Source: Pedobacter schmidteae
GTDB taxonomy: Bacteria > Bacteroidota > Bacteroidia > Sphingobacteriales > Sphingobacteriaceae
Reading direction: 5' to 3'
Assembly (NCBI GenBank): GCA_945901155.1
Contig: CAMDKO010000009.1
Location: forward strand, 1-52,254
Length of the DNA stretch: 52,254 nucleotides
The stretch's first letter is position 1, and every line of letters starts with the position of its first letter. The translations under genes and the position numbers were made by a program. This document shows positions 39,066 to 48,554 of this stretch, in pieces. The notes below the pieces were generated by a model. That model saw only the letters and a program-made list of their open reading frames with translations, did no database searches and was not told the origin of the DNA.

Positions 39066-39413
39066 TCATAAAGTTTCTGATTCATCACCCCCTTTACATT
39101 CTTCATCTGTGTTTTCATGTAAATCTTTAAAATTATATCTATCAGGGAATCTCAGCCGGTCATATTTCCTCCAAAATTCACGCAATACCGGATAGAAGAC
39201 ACCATTACAGGTTGTACGGGGTATAGCTGGTAATCCAGGTGGCTGATTCGTAAGTGTCCAATATAAAGAGTCATAATCTTGCAACCACAAGTCCAAGTCT
39301 TCTTGATTTTCTTCAATACCATCATCTTCTAAAATTCTTAAAGCAATCTGACAGTAAATAGATGCCTTAAGGCAATCTCCTGGGTAAACTAGGGCTTTTA
39401 ATTTTTCTTTCAT
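39066..39413 (-). CDS. Hypothetical protein, 115 aa
   Basis: Intact ORF, no recognised domain. Confidence 0.5.
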   Translation of the reverse strand: MKEKLKALVYPGDCLKASIYCQIALRILEDDGIEENQEDLDLWLQDYDSLYWTLTNQPPGLPAIPRTTCNGVFYPVLREFWRKYDRLRFPDRYNFKDLHENTDEECKGGDESETL

Positions 39414-39524
39414 TTACTGTTAATTAACTTTCTACTATAGCCATCCCATTTAGCTAACTTTATATGAAAATATATGCCGAAACTCTATTTCTGACTATGA
39501 AGTTTAACTTGAAGAGGTCAAACT

Positions 39525-40382
39525 TCATAGTGGATATAGTTTATATCCGTCAGTTATTGGGTAATCACATTTAACTCTTATGAATAGCTTTGTTTTTGTA
39601 TCCTCTGAGATTAATTTAAGGGATTCAATAAAATTATCATTCCACGCAGTTTCTTGTTGATTCACAAATAATCGAGTTTGATAGGTATTATGTGAATCTT
39701 CTGCCTCATATTCCCATAATCCATGGTTTTCATATAAGTCAATTTCTCTAAATGCACTAGTACCAAAAAGATAGAAAGTATCAGTATCACTGCAATTTAT
39801 TATGTATTGATAAATATATTTTAATACTTCAGTGTTTAAATGTTCGCAATGTGTGCCAATATCTTTTACTAATGGAGCACTTAAGAATTTTATTCTTTTC
39901 GAATCAATATATGTATTATGAACAAAATCAATCACTGATTGGAGTTTAATTAAATCATTAATATAACTAGAATTATTATGTTTTAAATAATGATTAATTG
40001 CCAAGAAAGATGCAAAGTCCTCATTTCTTATCTTAGATTCGGAATTTTCATGAATGTGGCAATAATCATCAGGAATAGGGATGTTTTTTGCTATTGAAGT
40101 ATGCCCAAATATTTCAATAATTAAATCAATATATCGGGGATTTAAAAATGTATTTTGAGGTGGGGAATGTGCAAAATTTCCAGCAATAGGTTCAATCATC
40201 AAATCCAAGATTCCGATGTTACATTGGAGTGCTGATTCCAAAATGTTTTTGTAAAATGCATTTGTAACGGCCTTCTTATAATTAGTTCTCGCGGGATAGT
40301 TATGCCGAACTAAATCTTGACGTAATATAAGTTTCCCTCCATTAATTTCTAAAATTGAATGATATGAATACTTTTTAGTCAT
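39525..40382 (-). CDS. Hypothetical protein, 285 aa
   Basis: Intact ORF, no recognised domain. Confidence 0.6.
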   Translation of the reverse strand: MTKKYSYHSILEINGGKLILRQDLVRHNYPARTNYKKAVTNAFYKNILESALQCNIGILDLMIEPIAGNFAHSPPQNTFLNPRYIDLIIEIFGHTSIAKNIPIPDDYCHIHENSESKIRNEDFASFLAINHYLKHNNSSYINDLIKLQSVIDFVHNTYIDSKRIKFLSAPLVKDIGTHCEHLNTEVLKYIYQYIINCSDTDTFYLFGTSAFREIDLYENHGLWEYEAEDSHNTYQTRLFVNQQETAWNDNFIESLKLISEDTKTKLFIRVKCDYPITDGYKLYPL

Positions 40383-40536
40383 CTTACTTGTCTGTTTCCA
40401 AAGCTATGGTTTTTGATAGAATGAATTCCAAATTAATTGGACAGGGCAATTTAATTTAGAATGACTAACTAAAAACTATCTTTCAGTTTATTCATTCGAT
40501 TTTCAATGTACAACATCAAATAAAACGAACTGTTGT

Positions 40537-41166
40537 TTAGTGTCTGTAATTTTCTTCCCTAAAACATCTAATGCATATTTTGTGCCAATCTTCAGTAACT
40601 TGATTATAACACCCAGTTCTTTCACATTCTCCTATTCCCCAATAGATATTATACGCCTGACCTTTATAAAGTCCCGCCCAAAAAGCAAATCCGTTTAAAC
40701 CCCTATCTTTTATTACTTTTGCTATCCTCTTTCTTCGTTCCTCGTGGTCATTTTTTTTATTAAAAGAATATGAGCTAAAAGTCCATCCTCTTGATTTACA
40801 ATAAGCCAATTCCTTTTCGGAATCAAATAATTCCACTAAATGATGTGATAAATACTCAGAGTTATCTACTTTATAAGTCTCTTTAAAATGCCCATTTGTG
40901 TCAACATATTTTTCTATGTTTTTCTTGTGTTCTTCTATAGACAATATCAACCTTTCTTCTTTACTTAACTTCCTAGGTTCATTAGATTTGTTAATAACTA
41001 CAACTATCAGCATATAACCTACTCCAATCCAATAAAGGAAAATTGTAACGTCAGTAAAATCTTTTTCCCATGATTTTCCTGGCGCTGACAGAAATCTAAC
41101 AATAAATAAAATGAAAACTAAAATAAATAAAGGGAGACAGCCTGAACCTACATTTTTCTTGCTCAT
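40537..41166 (-). CDS. Hypothetical membrane-anchored protein with C-terminal Cys motif
   Basis: Two N-terminal hydrophobic segments; C-term GECERTGCYNQVTEDWHKICIRCFREE. Confidence 0.55.
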   Translation of the reverse strand: MSKKNVGSGCLPLFILVFILFIVRFLSAPGKSWEKDFTDVTIFLYWIGVGYMLIVVVINKSNEPRKLSKEERLILSIEEHKKNIEKYVDTNGHFKETYKVDNSEYLSHHLVELFDSEKELAYCKSRGWTFSSYSFNKKNDHEERRKRIAKVIKDRGLNGFAFWAGLYKGQAYNIYWGIGECERTGCYNQVTEDWHKICIRCFREENYRH

Positions 41167-41369
41167 AATTTCTTATTTATATTCCCCAAATCAATTTTGA
41201 CACCTGATTTTGACATCAATTATTATTTTAAGTTTAGAATTTTATTTAAGAATAATTTGGCGCAATTTCAGAATCCTTAACTCCTCATAAGTTTGTATGA
41301 TATGAGCAATATCAGAAAATAGATATTATTAACCTATTAGCAAGACTAGCCCACATATATATTATAGAA

Positions 41370-41864
41370 CTAATCAATATTCCAATGCCCTGTTTCTTGC
41401 TCGTCCTCAGGTAAGCCTAAATAAGGTATATCATCATATATGTCAGGGTAATTTTCGTCTTTTTGATTATCTAATTCCTTATAAAGTTCAGATTCTTCAT
41501 CGTCTAAATATTGAAAAAAAACATTAGTAGTGACAATATAATAACATTCAATAATAGTGCTATTAAACTTCTTTTTCGCTTTATCTAGTTTTTCCTGTGA
41601 ATTTTTTCCATCTTTTATTTTAATCAATCTTAATATTGGCGAAAATAGTTCCCTTTCGATTTTAGACAATGCATCTGAACTCAATTCAATTATATATGAT
41701 ATTTCAGAATTTCTGAAATATGCAGTGTAATTATAATTTCTATCCATTACAGGTACCCCATTATCATACTTTTCAATGTAACTTGAAAAATCATTATTGA
41801 GAGATAAACCAAAAAGTTGATTAATCTCGGTTAGTCTTAAATCTTTATAAACAGCATTTTCCAT
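41370..41864 (-). CDS. Hypothetical protein, 164 aa, acidic C-terminus
   Basis: Intact ORF, no recognised domain. Confidence 0.5.
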   Translation of the reverse strand: MENAVYKDLRLTEINQLFGLSLNNDFSSYIEKYDNGVPVMDRNYNYTAYFRNSEISYIIELSSDALSKIERELFSPILRLIKIKDGKNSQEKLDKAKKKFNSTIIECYYIVTTNVFFQYLDDEESELYKELDNQKDENYPDIYDDIPYLGLPEDEQETGHWNID

Positions 41865-42399
41865 ATTGATAAATTGTTTGTTTTTACTAAGGACCGCGTA
41901 AAATGTGAACTAACATTTTCGGGCACTTCATTCGGGTGGGTTTCGAAGTACAAAACTGTCTTGTAGACTTACCCAAAGTTCGGCCAATTAAAAGGTGGAC
42001 TTTGAAGATTAAATATATAAAAATATTGTATATCGACTATTAAAGCTGTCAAAATAAACGAATCTATTTCTTGAGACAGAGAAAGTAACAATTGATGGGG
42101 TTAATCTAACGTTTATTCAAGGTTTTTCAGAGGATTTTTGGCAAACCTTTATTTTGAGACACTGGTTCATTTACTTTGATGTAAATTTATTCAGGTCTAA
42201 TACATCCACTTAGCTAAAATGAATTAATAACAATTTGGTAGCAAACCTAGTTTCAAATTCATAAAGGTTATATCCTGCATAAATATGATTGCATTGGCGA
42301 GTTGAGTCCAATAACAAATCAAAACCGCTTTTTGTAATCTATAATTAATTATTTTTAATTAAATTGAAACATTGTTCTCCTTGTTTTGCAAGACATATA

Positions 42400-42425
42400 C
42401 ATCCTAATTGGGGTGAATTAGGATG
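42400..42425. terminator. Perfect 10-bp stem hairpin upstream of the DISARM-like operon
   Basis: CATCCTAATT ggggtg AATTAGGATG followed by ATTTTAT. Confidence 0.55.
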
Positions 42426-42569
42426 ATTTTATCAGGGTTATAAATATCCTAAAAGACGACACGAACGACAATAAACGGACAGAAAAATGAAAGACAAAGT
42501 GCCAACGTTTCTGCAAAATCAAAAGAGCAGCACCCCAACACACACGACCAAATTACAGACTTTTTATAA

Positions 42570-43481
42570 ATGATATTAAACGAGACATATTATCAGAAAC
42601 TTTTGGAAAAATTCAATGATGTTCAGCATCTTGAGACAAATTTTTCTAACAATATTATCGCTCTGACTGTAAAAATTATCCTTAAACACTTCCAAGTAAA
42701 CAAACCACTTCACATAAACTTTCAAAACTCAAAAGAATCTTTGTTGAAAATTGCAGGACATCTATACATAGAGTTGGCAAATGACATTTATAAAAATCAC
42801 TATGACTTGCCAGACAAATACTGCATAGGTGATAAATTAAAAAGGATTAGAGATAACCAGTATTACGAAATAACAAATATTGGAAAAGACGATTATACTC
42901 TCAGACAAATTTTAAGAAAGACAAAAACCGTAATTTCACCCGCTACCATCCAAGGAATAAACTATGACAGGTTGACGAAAAATTTTGTGAAAATTGATGG
43001 GGGAACGGGAATTAGCGAAAGAACCATAAAAAACTACTTTTCATTTTTTGAAAATCTCAATAATGAGAAAAGCGATTTTCCAAGACTGAACTTTGACAGA
43101 CATACCGTATTTATTTCTAAAAAGCCATTATGGGATAGTTTAGGCGAGAAGAATAAAATTCCATCAATCTATTTACCTAACCCAAGAGAAGAAAACCACC
43201 TTTCAGAAACTAAATCAATTCCTGCATTATCAGATTGTCTGGTTTATTTTACTCCAAAATATGAAGTGTGCTATCAGCAAATTATACAGCAAGACAAAAA
43301 AATAAAAACAATAATTGTCTTCGATACAGAGGCAGGAAACATTGAGCAAATGATACTTGATAAACAAAGATTTGGTTTCAATTTAATTGTGCTGTCAAAT
43401 AGTCTTTTTCCTCAAAAAAACACTTCAATGCCTAGTTGGAATTGGTTCAAAGAAGAAATCGACATAGTAAATGCATTATGA
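42570..43481 (+). CDS. drmE: DrmE-like N-terminal half (DISARM class 2)
   Basis: 303 aa; position upstream of drmA/drmB; with the next ORF sums to about 800 aa, the expected DrmE size; ATGA overlap with the next ORF. Confidence 0.5.
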   Translation: MILNETYYQKLLEKFNDVQHLETNFSNNIIALTVKIILKHFQVNKPLHINFQNSKESLLKIAGHLYIELANDIYKNHYDLPDKYCIGDKLKRIRDNQYYEITNIGKDDYTLRQILRKTKTVISPATIQGINYDRLTKNFVKIDGGTGISERTIKNYFSFFENLNNEKSDFPRLNFDRHTVFISKKPLWDSLGEKNKIPSIYLPNPREENHLSETKSIPALSDCLVYFTPKYEVCYQQIIQQDKKIKTIIVFDTEAGNIEQMILDKQRFGFNLIVLSNSLFPQKNTSMPSWNWFKEEIDIVNAL

Positions 43482-44950
43482 TTAAATTCAAAAACATACC
43501 TAGTGCCGAAATAGAAAGTTTTATCGGACATCTTGATAACAAAATATCATTTCTCAATTCCGAGTTTGGTATCGAATTAAAATCATACGGTAACATTTTG
43601 AGAATAGCTATAAATGCAATTCAAAAGGATACAATTGAAAATCTAATTGAAAGAGTAAAAATAAACAAGGAACTTGAAAAGGCATTAGATAACGCAGGTG
43701 GCTACACAATTGATTTTCTCGGAGAAAATAATCCTAAAATTGAACTGCTTGAACTACTTGATTATTTAAAATCAAATTTACCTAAGCAAGAAAATTTGAT
43801 AAATCACTTAAATCAAACAGATAACAGGACGATTGCCTTTTTTGACAATAATGATATTGACTTTGCTACAAAGCACATAAAAAACAAACGGGTAGATATA
43901 CAGCCCTTTTCTGCTTTAAAAAAAATGCACCTTGAAAACAGAACACTTGTTTTTCATAGTTTCAATGGTCAAAAGGATTTTGAATTACTATACAATCTTG
44001 ATAATGAAGTAGTTCTTGTAGTTTATAAACAAGAAAAAAATCTTTACTACAAATACTTAGACCAAAGAAAAAAACTGATTGAACAGGAGATAAAATCAAC
44101 TGACAGATTTTCGATTTGCGAAATTGAATATCAGGGAACTCGTAATTATTTGATTGATGTAAGTTCTACAATCAATGGGATTGTTTCAAGATTGGATGAT
44201 TTGGGAAATAGAGCTTATGATGGTTACAAAAACGAATGCGATATTTTACTAAATGACAGTGAGGAAAAACTTGTTTATAAAATAGTTACAAACCTTTCGG
44301 AATTATACCTTGAAAGCAACGATACGGTTTTCACGGAGCGTGGAGAATTGAATAAAACCTATAAAGTAAAAGTTGGAGATAGAATTAGAGTTTATCCTAA
44401 AGAGGAATTGGCTGAAAACTTATACCAAGTGGCGGTTGAAACTGAACCTGAAATTTTCGGAAAGGTCGAGGAACATTCTATTTATTGGAAACAGCTAATA
44501 AATGAAATGAGACATAAATACGGGGATGAATTGCTATATCAAAAATTAAAAGAAAGAGGCCTGAGAATATTACCAAACACATTAGCAAGTTATGGGAAAG
44601 GGTACAGGAAATTTCCAATGTTTAACAATGATTTGCGAGCTATTTTCAAGCTTTACCATTTGGGGAAATCAGACATTGAAATAGATTCAATGCTTAGACC
44701 AATTTTCAAATCTAAAACAACCTATAATAGCACAATGATAGTTCTTGGACGTGGTTTAAAACAAGAATTACGGTTGTTTTTAAAAGAAAGTAAAATTGGC
44801 GAAATTTTACAGAAGCGAAACTTTAATGCAACTACATTAAAGACTTTTGTGGAGGATTATATGCCTTTGCATATCGTAAATAGCAAAGATGTCTTTAGAG
44901 AGAATATCGAAACATTGGACGAATCAACTTTACAATTAATTGAATTATGA
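43478..44950 (+). CDS. drmE: DrmE-like C-terminal half; likely start at ATG 43478 rather than 43436
   Basis: MIKFKNIPSAEIESFIGHLDNKISFLN...; stop overlaps the drmA start (ATGA); adjacency to drmA/drmB. Confidence 0.5.
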   Translation: MIKFKNIPSAEIESFIGHLDNKISFLNSEFGIELKSYGNILRIAINAIQKDTIENLIERVKINKELEKALDNAGGYTIDFLGENNPKIELLELLDYLKSNLPKQENLINHLNQTDNRTIAFFDNNDIDFATKHIKNKRVDIQPFSALKKMHLENRTLVFHSFNGQKDFELLYNLDNEVVLVVYKQEKNLYYKYLDQRKKLIEQEIKSTDRFSICEIEYQGTRNYLIDVSSTINGIVSRLDDLGNRAYDGYKNECDILLNDSEEKLVYKIVTNLSELYLESNDTVFTERGELNKTYKVKVGDRIRVYPKEELAENLYQVAVETEPEIFGKVEEHSIYWKQLINEMRHKYGDELLYQKLKERGLRILPNTLASYGKGYRKFPMFNNDLRAIFKLYHLGKSDIEIDSMLRPIFKSKTTYNSTMIVLGRGLKQELRLFLKESKIGEILQKRNFNATTLKTFVEDYMPLHIVNSKDVFRENIETLDESTLQLIEL

Positions 44951-47900
44951 GCGTAAAAGAAGATAGAGACATCTTAATTGAGCGAGTAAAAAAGGAAATA
45001 ATAGGTCCAGGCTCAGATATTTTTCAATGTAGTGAAGATTTCAGCAATGAGATAATTGAAGGAAAGCCTTTGCAGAGATATTTTTCAGGAATTCTTTTTC
45101 CAAAACAACTCCAACCTAATGGAAGTGATAATGGACAAGAGGAAATGAAAGAGGAAGACGTGGACGATTTGACTGATTTAACATCAGACTTATCTGATGG
45201 AGAAACCAAAGAAATTGAGGTTTTTGAAGACGAGGAGGACGAAACAGATAAAACAGACACCCAACCGAAATATACTTCAAACACATTTTTCCCTTCACAT
45301 TTTGGGATAACATTTGCCGTTGACAAAACTTGCAAAAACTTTAAAGCAACAATCAATTTTGGCAATTACAAGAAAGCTAATTTTTCAGAAATAAAAATTC
45401 CATATAGCGGAGAAGGAATTCACTTTTTGGAGCAATTCGGGCTTAGTAATTTTATTACTTATGATACCGAAAATAAAACACTATCACAATCACAAATACT
45501 TCAAAGAACTAAAGACGGAAAAATTACGCCAGAGTATCTACATTTTCAGGATTGTCTAAAATCATTAAGGCAAAATACTGATAAGGATTTTGCTCTCTAC
45601 AAAGTAATATCTAAACTCTTTTTCAAAGACAAATACAAGAGATTTGATAACTCAATTACGTTAGATATAAATGTTTCAGACATTGAAGCTGCTCCAAATA
45701 GGCATTTAGAATTGATTATTTCCGAACAGCCTAGCTACAACTTTGAAAATTGGAACAAGGAAATGAAAGAAAACCTTGTTTTCCATTTAAAACTATACTC
45801 AACCTACGCTGATAAATATTACATCAAAGCAGTAATTGAAAACAAAGTCAAGATACCAAAGGATAAGTTTTCATTATCAAAAGAAAAAGTCAATTACGTA
45901 AGTTGTTTTCAATCAGAGATTAAAATTGAAAGCGAAAACCTACTGCCGTTTCGAGATTATAAAACTCACTTATACAAAACTGACGAAGATAAAATGTTGG
46001 ATTATCTCTATCGAGAAAAGCTTGCATTTGGAATAGGTCATAATACTGCTTGTAATTGGGAAAATGCACAATCTCCAAATACTCCAAAATGGATAGAATC
46101 AACATTTTTACCTGAATATGATGTAAAAAGCCAAAGTTCCGAGACAGAAAAAATCAAAGGCGAAATTCTAAATATCAAGAATCTTTCCGTTTATAATACA
46201 GACACAAAAAGCATAATTGCAAATCTTATTAAAGTTTCAGAAGCCTATAAGAATTGGATTGAAGATGAACGCAAATCTGCAAACGGAAATGAATTAGGTC
46301 TGCAAAATATTGTAAAATGTGAACAGATATACAGTCGAATAAGTAACGGAATAAAACTTCTTTCAGAAAATGACAATGCCTTACGAGCATTTCAGTTAGC
46401 AAATACCGCTATTTATTTGCAAATGTTTCAAACTTCACAGCATTTCAATACAAAAAAGGAGGGTTTTGAAGTTTGGGAACGAAATGAAGTTTTGCAACAT
46501 AATTTTCAAGAATATGCCAAATTAGATTTTCCGTCAGATAGAGTTCCTGAATGGAGACCATTTCAGTTAGCGTTTATTTTACAATGTTTAGCATCATTTG
46601 TTGATGAAAATAGCAAAGAGAAAGAGTTAGTAGACTTATTGTATTTCCCTACGGGAGGTGGAAAAACCGAAGCATATTTAGCAGTTTCAGCCTTCTTGAT
46701 TTTTTGGCGGAGAATTCAATACCAAACGAGTTATGATGGTGTAAACATCATCATAAGATATACGTTGAGACTTCTTTCTGCACAGCAATTTGAAAGAGCT
46801 TCAAAAATGATTTTAGCTTGTGAATTTATTAGAACCAATCACAAAGATTTAGGCGACAAGAAAATTACAATAGGTTTTTGGGTGGGTAAGCAAACTATAC
46901 CAAATAGTCTTGCAGATGCACAAAACAAATTACAATCTACTCAGCAAAAACTTAATCAAGGCAATACTTATTTAGTTAACCCTTTCCAGCTTTCAAATTG
47001 TCAATGGTGCAACACGAAAATCATAACCAAGATTACACAAAAAGACACTACTTATCAAATCGGACACAGGGTAGATAGACAACTAAAAAGCCATTGTTTA
47101 AATGACGCTTGCAATTTTTCAGAAAAAAATGGAGGCTTACCAATTGTTCTGATTGATGATGACATTTATTCAAAACCACCAACTATTTTATTTGCAACAG
47201 TTGACAAATTTGCTGCTTTAGCTTGGAAAGGAGAATCGACATCACTTTTTAATAATGGCTCAAACAGAAAGCCTGAATTGATAATTCAAGATGAGTTGCA
47301 TTTATTGAATGGCACATTAGGCAGTTTAGTAGGTTTATTTGAAAATGCCCTTTTAGAAATTTGTGACAATCCCAAAATAATTGCTTCAACAGCTACTGTA
47401 AAAAATGTTGACAAACAAATATTGGGTTTATACGGACGTAATGCAAGAGTATTTCCTCAATATGCAACAAATTCAGATGATACATTTTTCTCAAAAGTAA
47501 TTGATGAGAGTAAAAGAAAATACATTGGTATTTTACCTACCGGTAAAACCACAGTAGTTACCAATCTTCAATTATTAGCTTCTCTAATGTTTGCAAGGTT
47601 AGAAATATGGAAGAAATCCACTAAAAAATCTGATGCTGATAGTTTTTGGACTTTACTTTCATATTTTAAAAGTCTTAAAGAAATCGGTCGATTTTCAAAC
47701 AAGATAAACTCTGAATTGAAACCCATAATTAAGCAACTACAAGTGAGATATTTAATTGACGATTATAATTCGGCAAATAATTACCTCAAACTTTCTTACA
47801 GAAATATTGAATTAACAAGTAGAATACCAAACGAAAAAATCAAGAAGAATCTCGATAAACTCGACATACAATTCAATGGCGATTTAAAAGACCATAAAGC

Positions 47901-48549
47901 CTATGACCTTGTTCTTGCAACAAATATGATAAGCGTTGGTCTTGATGTCGGTCGATTAGGAGTTATGATAATGAATGGAATGCCTCCAAATACTGCCGAA
48001 TATATTCAGGCAAGTAGCCGGGTTGCGAGAAAAAATGAGGGCGTTGTCTTTACTCTTTATGACCCATTCAACAGCAGAGATTTATCGTTTTATGAAGATT
48101 TCGTACAGTTTCATAAAACATTTTATAAGCAAGTAGAACCTTTGAGTGTGACACCATTTGCTGAAAATGCTTTGGACAAAATGTTATTTACTCTTATCCT
48201 CGCCTATTTCAGACACACAACCCCATATACGAGCAACGAAACTGCAAATTCAATTGTAGATGATAGAATTAAGACTGAGCTCAGAAACAATCTTTTAACC
48301 ATTTTCCAAAATCATCAATTCGCTCAAGAAGATGTTCAACTCATAATGGAAAAAACAGATACTATTTTGAGAGATTGGAGATATAAAGTTGATGCAGAAA
48401 GAAACTTAAAATATTATTGGTACAATCATCCAAAAGAATCCTTAATTGTGCCTTTGCAAGAAAAGAAAAATGATGATGACACTCTTGTTGCAATGCAATC
48501 AATGAGAAGTGTTGAGCCAAGTGCAGAAATATTAATTAGACAATATTAG
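44947..48549 (+). CDS. drmA: DISARM helicase DrmA
   Basis: LLYFPTGGGKTEAYLAVSAFLIFWRRI (Walker A), RYTLRLLSAQQFERASKMI, ELIIQDELHLLNGTLGSLVGLFE, IIASTATVKN, NMISVGLDVGRLGVMIMNGMPPNTAEYIQASSRVARKN. Confidence 0.85.
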   Translation: MSVKEDRDILIERVKKEIIGPGSDIFQCSEDFSNEIIEGKPLQRYFSGILFPKQLQPNGSDNGQEEMKEEDVDDLTDLTSDLSDGETKEIEVFEDEEDETDKTDTQPKYTSNTFFPSHFGITFAVDKTCKNFKATINFGNYKKANFSEIKIPYSGEGIHFLEQFGLSNFITYDTENKTLSQSQILQRTKDGKITPEYLHFQDCLKSLRQNTDKDFALYKVISKLFFKDKYKRFDNSITLDINVSDIEAAPNRHLELIISEQPSYNFENWNKEMKENLVFHLKLYSTYADKYYIKAVIENKVKIPKDKFSLSKEKVNYVSCFQSEIKIESENLLPFRDYKTHLYKTDEDKMLDYLYREKLAFGIGHNTACNWENAQSPNTPKWIESTFLPEYDVKSQSSETEKIKGEILNIKNLSVYNTDTKSIIANLIKVSEAYKNWIEDERKSANGNELGLQNIVKCEQIYSRISNGIKLLSENDNALRAFQLANTAIYLQMFQTSQHFNTKKEGFEVWERNEVLQHNFQEYAKLDFPSDRVPEWRPFQLAFILQCLASFVDENSKEKELVDLLYFPTGGGKTEAYLAVSAFLIFWRRIQYQTSYDGVNIIIRYTLRLLSAQQFERASKMILACEFIRTNHKDLGDKKITIGFWVGKQTIPNSLADAQNKLQSTQQKLNQGNTYLVNPFQLSNCQWCNTKIITKITQKDTTYQIGHRVDRQLKSHCLNDACNFSEKNGGLPIVLIDDDIYSKPPTILFATVDKFAALAWKGESTSLFNNGSNRKPELIIQDELHLLNGTLGSLVGLFENALLEICDNPKIIASTATVKNVDKQILGLYGRNARVFPQYATNSDDTFFSKVIDESKRKYIGILPTGKTTVVTNLQLLASLMFARLEIWKKSTKKSDADSFWTLLSYFKSLKEIGRFSNKINSELKPIIKQLQVRYLIDDYNSANNYLKLSYRNIELTSRIPNEKIKKNLDKLDIQFNGDLKDHKAYDLVLATNMISVGLDVGRLGVMIMNGMPPNTAEYIQASSRVARKNEGVVFTLYDPFNSRDLSFYEDFVQFHKTFYKQVEPLSVTPFAENALDKMLFTLILAYFRHTTPYTSNETANSIVDDRIKTELRNNLLTIFQNHQFAQEDVQLIMEKTDTILRDWRYKVDAERNLKYYWYNHPKESLIVPLQEKKNDDDTLVAMQSMRSVEPSAEILIRQY

Positions 48550-48554
48550 AAGAT

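Noticed and set aside
41900-41919. AAAATGT/ACATTTT 7-bp inverted repeat upstream of the 164-aa ORF
   Set aside because: Short and AT-rich; expected by chance in this composition
43436-43477. N-terminal MELVQRRNRHSKC of the 504-aa ORF
   Set aside because: Out-of-frame reading of the end of the previous ORF; the ATGA-overlap start at 43478 is more likely
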